A stretch of 64,000 nt of DNA from the NCBI GenBank assembly GCA_937908115.1, contig CALEQZ010000074.1:28374-92373 (forward strand), given 5' to 3'. Below are positions 52,197 to 60,375 of this stretch, piece after piece (the first letter of the stretch is position 1; every line of letters starts with the position of its first letter). Both the position numbers and the translations under genes were made by a program. Origin of the DNA: an uncultured Alcaligenaceae bacterium (GTDB lineage Bacteria; Pseudomonadota; Gammaproteobacteria; Burkholderiales; Burkholderiaceae_B). The notes under the pieces were generated by a model that was not told where the DNA came from, searched no databases, and saw only the letters and a list, made by a program, of their open reading frames with translations.

Positions 52197-53014
52197 AAAT
52201 ACTCTTTCAAAGCCTGATCGAGATGAATCGCACGCCAGCGTACTTTTCCGGCATGAAGGCGCGCTGCGCAGCCATTGCCCGCGCCGGCGTGCAGGTAGAT
52301 TTCGTCGGCATGCCTGCAGGCATATATGGGCAAAACGTACCATCGTCGATGCTCCGGTATCCCTACGTCGCCGCCATGACTGAGCAATTTATCCTGGATA
52401 ACGCGCTACGCGCCCAGGCTGGGGGCTACGACGTTTTTGCCATCGGGTCGGTCCAGGATCCGGCACTGGAACAAGCGCGTGCGCTGGTCGACATTCCCGT
52501 CGTCGGCTACGGCGAATCGGCTATGCACTTTGCGTGCTGCATGGGCACGCGCTTTGCCATACTCGTATTCGAACGGGGATTCGAGCAAATGATGGACCTG
52601 CGCATTCAACGGCTCGGCTTGACTTCACGTGCTTTGCCGACCAAATTGATCGACGCTGATTTCAACCAGGTCAGCCGGGGGCTTTCGGACAGCACGCAGA
52701 TCGTGGAAGCCTTTACGGATGCCGCACGCCAAGTAATTGCACAAGGGGCGGAAGCAATTATCCCCGGCCAGCTCTACTTGAGCGAAGCGGTCATCCGGGC
52801 TGGGCTGGTGCGCATTGACGATGTGCCCGTAATAGACGGGCTAGCTGCCAATATCAAGATGGCCGAAGCGATGGCCGACCTCAAGGCCCTCGGCATTAGC
52901 GTCACTCGCCGGGGTTATACCTATGCACACCCTCCCGAGGAGGTTATCAAGCATGTGCGTACGGTTATGAACCGCGACGACGTTCCGTCATCTCCAGAAA
53001 ACTCCGTTCGCTGA
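52193..53014 (+). CDS. Asp/Glu/hydantoin racemase homologue lacking catalytic cysteines
   Basis: A 273-residue member of the Asp/Glu/hydantoin racemase family ('GGYDVFAIGSVQDPALEQAR', 'DIPVVGYGESAMHFACCMGT', 'VPVIDGLAANIKMAEAM'). The two positions that hold the catalytic Cys pair in hydantoin racemases are Ser86 ('AIGSVQDP') and Gln193 ('IIPGQLYLS'). So a two-base Cys mechanism is not available and the reaction must differ or the protein is non-catalytic. It overlaps the MmgE/PrpD stop (ATGA). Its genomic partner is a hydantoinase, the classic company of this family. Confidence 0.88.
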   Translation: MKILFQSLIEMNRTPAYFSGMKARCAAIARAGVQVDFVGMPAGIYGQNVPSSMLRYPYVAAMTEQFILDNALRAQAGGYDVFAIGSVQDPALEQARALVDIPVVGYGESAMHFACCMGTRFAILVFERGFEQMMDLRIQRLGLTSRALPTKLIDADFNQVSRGLSDSTQIVEAFTDAARQVIAQGAEAIIPGQLYLSEAVIRAGLVRIDDVPVIDGLAANIKMAEAMADLKALGISVTRRGYTYAHPPEEVIKHVRTVMNRDDVPSSPENSVR

Positions 53015-53029
53015 CCGCTGTCTTGGACC

Positions 53030-54166
53030 ATGACCGGCCTGGCTTCGTCCGCTCGCATTCCCGTGACTCTGATCACGGGTTTCCTCGGAAGCGGCAAGAC
53101 AACGCTGATCAACGCCGTGCTTCGGAATACGGCCTTTTCCGGGACGCTTGTCATTGTCAATGAATTTGGAGAAGTCGGCGTCGATCACTTGTTGGTTGGA
53201 AATGCGAAAGACCAGGTCGTCCTACTGGAGTCTGGTTGCCTGTGCTGCGCGGCATCGGGCAGCCTGAGAGACACGCTGATCGACCTGTTTGCACGACAAG
53301 CCACAAACGCCGTCGAACCCTTCACGAGCATCTTCGTGGAAACTAGCGGGCTGGCACACCCCGGTCCGCTGGTAGCAACGCTGATCGGCGACTCCTCGAT
53401 TCGCAACCGTTGCCGATTGGCCCAAGTGTTGACTCTGGCCGATGGAATCACCGGCCTCAACACGTTGGATAAGTATCCCGAGGCGCGGTATCAAATTGCT
53501 TTTGCCGATCGACTTGCAATCACCAAGACGGATCAGGCCTGCAAACGTGCAACCCAGGAGCTCGCTGACGCATTGCATGCCCTGAACCCGAACGCGCCGT
53601 TGAGCTTTTGGAATCCCAGCATGCCGTCCGAACCGCTTTTTGCCAACAAAAGCGGCAACCCCAGCGTGCCGGCATGGACGCGCATCAGTTCCTGGTTTAG
53701 CGATCCGGCAGCAACAGCCAGCGACACCAATACTTCGCGCGCCGATGCGCCTGGGCCTTTTCTCACATACGTCGGGGGCAAGATGCGCCACGTCCTGCAC
53801 CGTTCCACCTACCAACGGGTCCGCACCCATACGCTGCACTTCGGGCGCGATCCAATGTCGTGGGATATCTATGCCGCCTGGACGCAAACCGCGATGGCCC
53901 GTCTCGGCCGCAAGTTCCTTCGCTGCAAGGGGATCCTTCACATGAACGATGGCTACTTCTGGGTCGTGCAAGGCGTGCAAGGATACTTCGCGCCGCCCGA
54001 ACGGTTGCCAGTCGGAGGCGATGAGCCCCCACATGGGTTTCTGGTTTGCATCGTCGACAGCGTGCCTCCTGAGGAACTCGCGGCGATTGCCGCAGATATT
54101 CCAGGGTTTCCCGAATGCTCCTATTCCCCTGCCTTGCAGCCTTCTTCTGGTAATGGCCATGCGTAA
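53030..54166 (+). CDS. CobW/COG0523 family GTPase (metal chaperone)
   Basis: A 378-residue P-loop GTPase. Walker A is 'TGFLGSGKTTLINAVL', 'NEFGEVGVDH' is the switch region, 'ESGCLCCAASG' is the metal-binding CxCC, 'ETSGLAHPGP' follows, and 'ITKTDQA' is a TKxD guanine motif. The CobW C-terminal domain is at about residues 240-350 ('LHRSTYQRVRTHTLHFGRD', 'ARLGRKFLRCKGILHMND'). COG0523 proteins load zinc or cobalt into metalloenzymes. Overlapping the hydantoinase gene by 14 bases strongly suggests the hydantoinase is its client. Confidence 0.92.
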   Translation: MTGLASSARIPVTLITGFLGSGKTTLINAVLRNTAFSGTLVIVNEFGEVGVDHLLVGNAKDQVVLLESGCLCCAASGSLRDTLIDLFARQATNAVEPFTSIFVETSGLAHPGPLVATLIGDSSIRNRCRLAQVLTLADGITGLNTLDKYPEARYQIAFADRLAITKTDQACKRATQELADALHALNPNAPLSFWNPSMPSEPLFANKSGNPSVPAWTRISSWFSDPAATASDTNTSRADAPGPFLTYVGGKMRHVLHRSTYQRVRTHTLHFGRDPMSWDIYAAWTQTAMARLGRKFLRCKGILHMNDGYFWVVQGVQGYFAPPERLPVGGDEPPHGFLVCIVDSVPPEELAAIAADIPGFPECSYSPALQPSSGNGHA

Positions 54167-55574
54167 AGATTTCGTTATTCGCGGTGGAACCGTCGTACGC
54201 ACTGACCACAGTCCGCAAGCACTGGACATATTGGTAATGGACGGCAAGATTGCCGCCTTGCTTGCCCCAGAAACCCCGGTACCGGATTCCGTGGCCGAAC
54301 GTCGAGCCGACGGGCTCCACGTATTTCCGGGCTTGGTCGAAGCGCACATGCATTTCGGATTCGGTGAAAAGATCACGGAGTACCAGACCGAAACGGCCCA
54401 CGCTGCCATAGGCGGCTTTACCACGGTACTTGCCTATTTCCTGAACAACGAAGCCTACGAGGAGGTCTTTGTACGCGAGCAGGCATACGCGGCGTCACGC
54501 GTGCACACCGATTACGGTTTCCACTTCAGCACTGCCTCCGAACTGCACCTGCAGGATCTGCCTTCCTACGTCAAGAACTGCGGCGTCACCTCATTCAAGT
54601 ACTTCATGAATTTCAAGGGGGAGGAAGGACGCTACCTGGGCTTGGACGGAACAGACGATGGCTACTTTTATGCGCTGCTGCAGCGCGCTGCGGAAATCGG
54701 CGGCGTTACCGTCGTTTGCCATGCCGAAAACATTGAGATCGTCAACCGGCTACGCAACGCTCAATTGCAAGTCGGCCTGGACAATCTTCAGCAATGGGAA
54801 GCCATCAAGCCGCCGATTACTGAGGCCGAATCGGTGGTCAAAGCGATGCTTTTTGCGGAAAAGCTCGGCGCGACCATCTACATTCCACACATGAGTTCAA
54901 GAATGGGCCTGGATGAAGTCAGGCATTGGCGCCGTCGCTACGACCGTGTGTACGTCGAAACCTGCCCACACTACCTGACGCACACCAGCGACATGGACCT
55001 GGGCGGCATGGGCAAGGCCAATCCCCCATTTCGCAGCAAAGCGGAGAGGGATGCCCTCTGGGAAGGCCTGTTCGACGGCACCATCGACGTGGTTGCCTCC
55101 GACCACTGTCCACGCAAGCGAGCCACCAAGGAAAAAAGCCTGTGGCTAGCCTCGCAAGGTTTCCCTGGGACAGCGACCATCCTGCCCGTCTTGCTGCACG
55201 AAGGATATCACCGCCGCGGCCTGCCTCTGCAGCGCATCGCCCAGCTCATTTGCGGTACACCTGCCCGCATTTTCGGCATCGATAGCCGCAAGGGAAACAT
55301 CGCTCCTGGGCTGGATGCGGACCTGACGCTGGTCGACCTGAACCTGCAGCGCACCGTGCGACATGAGGAACTGTTGTCATATTCCGACTACAGCATTTAT
55401 GACGGTTGGACTTTCACTGGCTGGCCGGTGGAAACAATCTTGCGCGGGAAAACCATCATGAGGGATGGCCGCCTCACTGGCCAGCCAGGTGACGGACGTT
55501 ATCTGTTTCGCCACAACGACGGTACGGTCGAGTCGATTCAGTGTCGACAAGACACAACGGGAGGACAGCAATGA
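54153..55574 (+). CDS. Dihydropyrimidinase/hydantoinase-family amidohydrolase
   Basis: A 473-residue cyclic amidohydrolase with all expected metal ligands: His65-x-His67 ('EAHMHFGFG'), the carbamylated Lys149 ('TSFKYFMNF'), His in 'VVCHAEN' and 'IPHMSS', and Asp in 'VASDHCPRKR'. It opens a cyclic imide, hydantoin, dihydropyrimidine or ureide ring to an N-carbamoyl acid. Start ATG 54153 (or 54159) lies inside the CobW gene. Its stop overlaps the carbamoyl-hydrolase start (ATGA), so ring opening and decarbamoylation are coupled in translation. Confidence 0.92.
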   Translation: MAMRKDFVIRGGTVVRTDHSPQALDILVMDGKIAALLAPETPVPDSVAERRADGLHVFPGLVEAHMHFGFGEKITEYQTETAHAAIGGFTTVLAYFLNNEAYEEVFVREQAYAASRVHTDYGFHFSTASELHLQDLPSYVKNCGVTSFKYFMNFKGEEGRYLGLDGTDDGYFYALLQRAAEIGGVTVVCHAENIEIVNRLRNAQLQVGLDNLQQWEAIKPPITEAESVVKAMLFAEKLGATIYIPHMSSRMGLDEVRHWRRRYDRVYVETCPHYLTHTSDMDLGGMGKANPPFRSKAERDALWEGLFDGTIDVVASDHCPRKRATKEKSLWLASQGFPGTATILPVLLHEGYHRRGLPLQRIAQLICGTPARIFGIDSRKGNIAPGLDADLTLVDLNLQRTVRHEELLSYSDYSIYDGWTFTGWPVETILRGKTIMRDGRLTGQPGDGRYLFRHNDGTVESIQCRQDTTGGQQ

Positions 55575-56248
55575 AACCCTGGGACAGCATTATCAGCGAG
55601 GAAGAACAGCGCGCCTATGCAGCTGCCGGATTTGGCCGTCCCAGCGGCCTGGGCACCCGCCCTGCCTTGCTCATCATCGACGTGCAATATCGCACCGTCG
55701 GCACACGACGTCAGCCCTTCTGGGAAGCGATCAAGGAGTTTCCCACCTCATGCGGAGAAGCCGGGTGGAATGCCGTGGGCGCCATTGTCCCCCTGCTTTC
55801 GCTGTTTCGCGAGAAAGGCTGGCCAGTGCTCTATCCCTACGTGGCGCCCAAGCAGGCCTATGACGGTGGACGCCTGGCTGAAAAGGTACCATCCATCATG
55901 AATATCTCGGCCAAGGGATACGAGTTCGTCGCGGAGATCGCCCCCACGCCAGATGACGTACTGGTGCCTAAAAAGCATCCCAGCGCGTTCTTTGGAACTG
56001 CACTATGCAGCCACTTGATAGACAAAAGAGTCGACACCGTCATCGTGACAGGCTGCACAACCAGCGGTTGCGTGCGCGGCACAGTCGTGGACGCCTTCTC
56101 GCTCAACTTCAAGGTCGCCGTGCCAATGGAATGTGTGTATGACCGCGGGCCTACTTCTCACGCCGTAAACCTTTTCGACATTGGGCAAAAGTATGCAGAT
56201 GTGCTGCCCGTGGCCGATCTCATTGCGCAACTGTGCAACATCACCTAA
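55571..56248 (+). CDS. Isochorismatase-fold amidase (N-carbamoylsarcosine-amidase-like)
   Basis: A 225-residue cysteine hydrolase of the isochorismatase fold. The triad is Asp37 ('ALLIIDVQYR'), Lys135 ('KKHPSAFFGT') and Cys167 ('TGCTTSGCVRGTVVDAF'). The C-terminal 'SGCVR' motif is that of N-carbamoylsarcosine amidohydrolase, which removes a carbamoyl group. With the hydantoinase next door, it probably cleaves the N-carbamoyl product to an amine, CO2 and ammonia. Confidence 0.9.
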   Translation: MKPWDSIISEEEQRAYAAAGFGRPSGLGTRPALLIIDVQYRTVGTRRQPFWEAIKEFPTSCGEAGWNAVGAIVPLLSLFREKGWPVLYPYVAPKQAYDGGRLAEKVPSIMNISAKGYEFVAEIAPTPDDVLVPKKHPSAFFGTALCSHLIDKRVDTVIVTGCTTSGCVRGTVVDAFSLNFKVAVPMECVYDRGPTSHAVNLFDIGQKYADVLPVADLIAQLCNIT

Positions 56249-56260
56249 GGGGAACGTCAC

Positions 56261-57232
56261 ATGCTTGCTTTAGTACGAACCGTTCCAAGACTATTGGCCT
56301 GGATTGCATTGGGAATCGCTGGCGCCAGCCACGCAGCTTTCCCAGAAAAACCGATAACGCTGGTCGTACCGTTTCCCTCGGGCGGGGGCACCGATGCCAC
56401 GGCGCGGCTGATTGCCAGCGCGGTCAGCCCCATCTTGGGCACAAACATCGTTGTCGAAAACCGTGCCGGGGCAGCTGGGTCGATCGGCGCCCAATTCGTG
56501 GCAAGCGCCAAACCCGACGGTTATACATTGTTCTTTACGACGACCGGCGCCCTGGTCATTAACCCACACCTGTACAAGAACCTGCGCTACAGCGTCGGCG
56601 ACTTCACGCCCATTGCGCCGGTGGGGGAATCCGCCAATGTACTTGTGGTCAACCCCAACTTGCCGGTCACTTCCGTCAAGGATCTCGTCGAGCTTGCCAA
56701 GGCCAGCCCGGGAAAATACACCTACGGATCTTCCGGGGTTGGCAGCTCCAGCCACTTGGCCGGCGTTGTCCTCGAATCCCTTACCGGGGTCAAGCTGACG
56801 CACGTCCCTTACAAGGGATCGGCTCCCGCCGTAACCGACCTCGTGGGGGGGCGCATAGACATGATGATCGACAACATCCCCAGCCATGTCGAACTGGCCA
56901 AGGCCGGCAAGGTGCGCCCGCTCGGGGTGTCTGGCACCAAGACTTCGCCGCTTTTTCCCGGCGTACCCACGATAGAACAGGCCGGGGTGCCTGGCTACGA
57001 CATCACGATCTGGTACGGAATCTTGGGCCCAGCCGGCATGCCGGATCAGGTGGTCCAAAAAATCGCTTCTGCCGTTCGCCAGGCGATTAGCCGACCTGAA
57101 TTGCAAGCCAAACTTGTCGAGATCGGGTCGGATCCCATGATCATGCTCCCCCAGGAATTTGAAGCTTTCATCCACAAGGAAAACGAAAAGTGGGCGGGCA
57201 TCGTCAAACAATCGGGGGCCAATCTCCAATAA
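56261..57232 (+). CDS. Bug/TctC-family periplasmic binding protein
   Basis: A 323-residue solute receptor. Signal peptide 'LAWIALGIAGASHA' ends about residue 27, then 'FPEKPITLVVPFPSGGGTDA', 'VVENRAGAAGSIGAQFVA', 'TYGSSGVGSSSHLAGVVLE' and 'HVPYKGSAPAVTDLVGGRID'. AAGGGGAA precedes the ATG. It resembles the Bug protein at 11.3 kb more than the one at the head of this operon. It is the last gene of the operon. Confidence 0.95.
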   Translation: MLALVRTVPRLLAWIALGIAGASHAAFPEKPITLVVPFPSGGGTDATARLIASAVSPILGTNIVVENRAGAAGSIGAQFVASAKPDGYTLFFTTTGALVINPHLYKNLRYSVGDFTPIAPVGESANVLVVNPNLPVTSVKDLVELAKASPGKYTYGSSGVGSSSHLAGVVLESLTGVKLTHVPYKGSAPAVTDLVGGRIDMMIDNIPSHVELAKAGKVRPLGVSGTKTSPLFPGVPTIEQAGVPGYDITIWYGILGPAGMPDQVVQKIASAVRQAISRPELQAKLVEIGSDPMIMLPQEFEAFIHKENEKWAGIVKQSGANLQ

Positions 57233-57246
57233 ACGAGTCATAGAGA

Positions 57247-57281
57247 GGCCGCAAATTGGTCAATGACCGCATGCTGCGGCC
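57247..57281 (+). terminator. Nested hairpin ending the hydantoin-type operon
   Basis: The outer stem GGCCGCA/TGCGGCC (7 bp) encloses an inner GGTC-AAT-GACC hairpin, followed by ATTCTTATGG with a weak T tract. It lies 15 bases past the last stop. Confidence 0.6.
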
Positions 57282-57563
57282 ATTCTTATGGCGTCATACG
57301 AGCGCGGCTGGCAATATTTGCAGCGGCGGTGCCCGGCGGAGGCCACAACAGAGAAAAATTTCAACAAAAGCAAATAATTCATACATAAATCACCGGTTTG
57401 TCTATTTTGGATACGAATGTGCGGCAAACGCACTCCTCACGCCGGTCAATTTGCCGCCTCGGCGGTGCCGCCGTCCATTAGGATCGGCCCTGCGCCCGAG
57501 ACATGGACGTGTCCCCTCGTAGCCACCCGGCGCCCCTGCCGAAAAACCAAAATGGAGACATCT
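57282..57563. other. AT-rich intergenic region
   Basis: About 280 bases between the operon terminator and the YegP gene, clearly AT-rich at 57350-57420. No supported gene. It probably holds the YegP promoter, but I cannot point to a clear hexamer pair. Confidence 0.5.
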
Positions 57564-57899
57564 ATGAGCGGCACTTATGAGGTAAAGCGTAGCGGCGATC
57601 AGTTCATGTTCAACCTGAAAGCCGGCAATGGGCAAATTATCCTGACGAGCGAGCGGTACGTGAGCAAGGCCAACGCCCTGGCCGGTATCGAATCGGTCCG
57701 CAAGAACGCCCCCAACGATGAGCGATACGAACGAAAGACCGCCACCAACGGGTCGCCCTACTTCGTGCTGAAAGCCGCCAACGGGGAAATTATCGGCCGT
57801 AGCGAGATGTACTCAAGCGCGGCGGCGCGCGACAAAGGGATCGCATCGGCCAAGGCCAACGGGCCCGATGCCAAGCTCAAGGACGCGACCGAGGCTTGA
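57564..57899 (+). CDS. YegP family (DUF1508) protein
   Basis: A 111-residue protein with two tandem DUF1508 repeats: 'FMFNLKAGNGQIILTSERYV' and 'PYFVLKAANGEIIGRSEMYS', each followed by an Ala-rich helix. The ATG at 57564 has GGAG 8 bases upstream, and an in-frame ATG 12 bases earlier lies inside that site. DUF1508 proteins are small stress-linked proteins of uncertain role. Confidence 0.88.
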   Translation: MSGTYEVKRSGDQFMFNLKAGNGQIILTSERYVSKANALAGIESVRKNAPNDERYERKTATNGSPYFVLKAANGEIIGRSEMYSSAAARDKGIASAKANGPDAKLKDATEA

Positions 57900-57926
57900 C
57901 GCGTCGGTGCCGGGCGCGCGAACCAA

Positions 57927-57956
57927 GCAAATGGCCGTCGTGAGGCGGCCATTTGC
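57927..57956 (+). terminator. Hairpin after YegP gene
   Basis: GCAAATGGCCG and CGGCCATTTGC form a perfect 11-bp stem with an 8-base loop, 28 bases past the YegP stop and ahead of the small membrane protein. It has no U-tract. Confidence 0.5.
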
Positions 57957-57992
57957 GCACCGAAGGATTTGCTTCAGACCGGGAGGACTCCA

Positions 57993-58211
57993 ATGGAATC
58001 GTTCAGCATTTGGTACTGGCTGGCCATGCTCGCCATGTGGTTCATTTTCCTCTGGCCGTTGGGCCGGGTCGTTCGCCGCACCGGGCACGCCGCCCCATGG
58101 GCGATCCTGGCCGTCGTCCCGGTGGTCAACGTCATCCTGCTGTGGATCTGGGCGTACAAGCGCTGGCCACAACAGGCACAGCACGCGGCCGCGCCGCCCG
58201 CTCTGCAATAA
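57993..58211 (+). CDS. Small two-helix membrane protein
   Basis: A 72-residue protein with GGGAGG 7 bases before its ATG. Two hydrophobic segments: 'IWYWLAMLAMWFIFLWPLG' and 'WAILAVVPVVNVILLWIWAY', joined by a basic loop ('RVVRRTGH'). There is a Gln/Pro/Ala tail. It resembles small DUF805-like inner-membrane proteins; no function can be assigned. Confidence 0.7.
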   Translation: MESFSIWYWLAMLAMWFIFLWPLGRVVRRTGHAAPWAILAVVPVVNVILLWIWAYKRWPQQAQHAAAPPALQ

Positions 58212-58259
58212 CCCCGGCGGATGCGGCACTGGCGCGGGCGCGTGGCGCCACGCCAACGA

Positions 58260-58285
58260 AATGGGGCGTCCGAAGACGCCCCATT
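58260..58285. terminator. Hairpin terminator after small membrane protein
   Basis: AATGGGGCGTC and GACGCCCCATT pair as a perfect 11-bp stem around CGAA, a stable tetraloop. It is followed by mixed sequence without a clear T run. Confidence 0.6.
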
Positions 58286-58362
58286 CGCATGCATCCAAGA
58301 TGGCAACCCCACAGGGGGCCCGAGCCTGGCCCTGCGAAACCGCGCAAAGCCGCATGAATCCT

Positions 58363-58438
58363 TGGTGGGTCGTGCGCGACTCGAACGCGCGACCAACGGA
58401 TTAAAAGTCCGCTGCTCTACCGACTGAGCTAACGACCC
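58363..58438 (-). tRNA. tRNA-Lys (anticodon TTT)
   Basis: A 76-base cloverleaf on minus. The acceptor GGGTCGT pairs with ACGACCC, the D-arm is 'AGCTCAGTCGGTAGAGC', the anticodon TTT is at 58405-58403, the T-loop is GTTCGAGTC, and CCA is encoded. It reads AAA (and AAG by wobble). It complements the CTT isoacceptor at 34.0 kb. Confidence 0.97.
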
Positions 58439-58613
58439 AAAGCGCGCGATTATGGCCGATCCGCGGCCTGCTTGTCAAAACGGCCGCGGTGTGCGTGGAC
58501 AGCGCGCGGCTCCGCCTACCGCCATGCCGCCAGATTTGGTTTGCGGCGCATCCGTTGCAGGCCTGGGTGCCTTGGACAGGGGCGCAACGGCGCGTTGCTG
58601 CTGCACCTTTGGC

Positions 58614-59267
58614 TTAGCGGTGCGACAGCCGCCTGACGAGCCAATCGCCCAGGCTCTGTATGCACTGCACCAGCGCGATCAGGACCACGACCACCGCGAG
58701 CATCACCTCAGGCAAGAAGCGCTGGTACCCGTAGCGAATACCGATGTCGCCCAGACCGCCGCCGCCGATGGCGCCGGCCATGGCTGAGTAGCCCACTAGG
58801 CTGACGAGGGTGACAGTGGTGGCCGCGACGAGCCCAGGCAAGGCTTCGGGCAGCAACACCTTCCAGATGATCTGCGCCGGCGTCGCGCCCATGGCGCGGG
58901 CAGCGGTGATCAGCCCGGGGTCGACTTCGCGCATGGCGTTCTCGGCCACGCGCGCCATGAACGGAATGGCCGCAAGCGCCAGCGGCACGATCGCGGCCTT
59001 CGTGCCGATGGAGGTGCCGGCGATCAGCCGCGTCAGCGGGATGATGGCCACCATCAGGATGACGAAGGGCACCGAGCGGGTAGCATTGACCACCGCGCCG
59101 AGGACACGGTTGACCGGCAGGTTCTGCAGCAGGGCACCGCGGTCAGTGACCACCAGCGCCACGCCCAGCGGCACCCCGAACAGCACGGCAGCCAGCCCAG
59201 CGGCGCCCACCATGATCAGGGTTTCAAGCAGCGAGGTGACCAGCAGGTCGATCAGTTGCGGGGTCAT
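58614..59267 (-). CDS. metI: Methionine ABC transporter permease MetI
   Basis: A 217-residue permease of the D-methionine importer, with five helices ('LIMVGAAGLAAVLFGVPLGV', 'SVPFVILMVAIIPLTRL', 'LALAAIPFMARVAENAM') and the MetI EAA-loop region 'ITAARAMGATPAQIIWKVLL'. It overlaps metN by 44 bases, so the pair is coupled. The usual metQ lipoprotein gene does not follow within the window. Confidence 0.94.
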   Translation of the reverse strand: MTPQLIDLLVTSLLETLIMVGAAGLAAVLFGVPLGVALVVTDRGALLQNLPVNRVLGAVVNATRSVPFVILMVAIIPLTRLIAGTSIGTKAAIVPLALAAIPFMARVAENAMREVDPGLITAARAMGATPAQIIWKVLLPEALPGLVAATTVTLVSLVGYSAMAGAIGGGGLGDIGIRYGYQRFLPEVMLAVVVVLIALVQCIQSLGDWLVRRLSHR

Positions 59268-60309
59268 GGGGGATTTCTTCTATGGTGGCATGCATGGCCT
59301 GCGCGGCCTGGCGCGCGGCGGCAAGCGCTTGCGTCGGGCCCTGGGCCAGGACGAAGAGCGTGCCCACGGCCACGCCCTGTATGGATTCGACGCGGGCCTG
59401 GACGATGGACAGCGCGATGCCGTGCTCGCGGCCCAGCGCCGAAAGCAGCGCGCCGGAATCTCCACCGGCCAGCGTCATGCGCCACAGGCTGGCTTGCAGC
59501 CCGGGTTGATTCAGCGCCGCCTGGGCGATGCGGGCACGCACGCCGGCCAGCGCATCGTCCTCTAGCTCACAGGCGGTGACCGCCGAAACCATGGCCCGCG
59601 TCACGGCGTGCCGTGGCGAGGCAAATACGTCGGCAGTCGCGCCCAGCTCCACGACCTGTCCTTTGTCTAGCACCGCCACCCGGTCGCAAATCTGCCGCAC
59701 CACTTCCATTTGGTGCGTGACCAGCACCACGGTAATGCCGGTCTGCCGGTTGATATCGCGCAGCAGGGCGAGGATGTTGCGGGTGGTCTCGGGATCCAGC
59801 GCGGAAGTGGCCTCGTCGCTAAGCAACACATCCGGTTCGTTGGCCAGCGCACGGGCGATGCCTACCCGCTGCTTTTGCCCGCCGCTGATCTGGCTGGGAT
59901 AGCGGTCGCGCAGGTGGGACAGCCCGACCAGTTCGAGCAGGCGCTGCACCTTGCCCGAAATCTCGCGCGCGGGTACGCCGGCAATTTCCAGGGGCAAGGC
60001 GACATTGCCATGCACGGTGCGGCGCGCCAGCAAGTTGAAGCTCTGGAACACCATGCCGATGCGCCGGCGCTGGCTACGCAGCCGACCTTCGTCCAGGCCG
60101 GTCAAGACCTGGCCACCGATGGCGATGGCGCCTTCGTCGGGCTGCTCCAGCAGGTTGATGCACTGGACCAGCGTGCTCTTGCCCGCGCCGCTCGGCCCGA
60201 TGATCCCGAAGACTTCGCCGGGTTGGATGTGCAGGCTGATGCCGCGCAGCGCCTCATAGCGGCCGCGCGGTGTCACGTAGCTCTTGTGTAGGTTGTCGAT
60301 GCGTATCAT
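59224..60309 (-). CDS. metN: Methionine ABC transporter ATP-binding protein MetN
   Basis: A 361-residue ABC ATPase. It starts 'MIRIDNLHKSYVTPRGRYEA', Walker A is 'GPSGAGKST', the signature 'ISGGQKQRVGIARALAN' and Walker B 'DVLLSDEATSALD'. The NIL regulatory domain occupies roughly the last 90 residues ('DSGALLSALGREHGIALSIV', 'VGTLFVLAQGPTQALAA'). This is MetN of the methionine importer, with the NIL domain mediating methionine feedback. It follows the GH31 gene by about 66 bases on the same strand, so co-transcription is possible. Confidence 0.93.
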   Translation of the reverse strand: MIRIDNLHKSYVTPRGRYEALRGISLHIQPGEVFGIIGPSGAGKSTLVQCINLLEQPDEGAIAIGGQVLTGLDEGRLRSQRRRIGMVFQSFNLLARRTVHGNVALPLEIAGVPAREISGKVQRLLELVGLSHLRDRYPSQISGGQKQRVGIARALANEPDVLLSDEATSALDPETTRNILALLRDINRQTGITVVLVTHQMEVVRQICDRVAVLDKGQVVELGATADVFASPRHAVTRAMVSAVTACELEDDALAGVRARIAQAALNQPGLQASLWRMTLAGGDSGALLSALGREHGIALSIVQARVESIQGVAVGTLFVLAQGPTQALAAARQAAQAMHATIEEIPHDPATDRPAGHLAA

Positions 60310-60375
60310 GTAGCAGCCCCCGCGCGCCACGCGGCCATGCGTACGGCCGTGTGCCGCGGGGCATGGGCGCGACCT

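Noticed and set aside
60310..60375. Possible SAM riboswitch before metN
   Set aside because: Only 66 bases separate GH31 and metN, with no SAM-I/II/IV core visible; too short for a riboswitch plus terminator.
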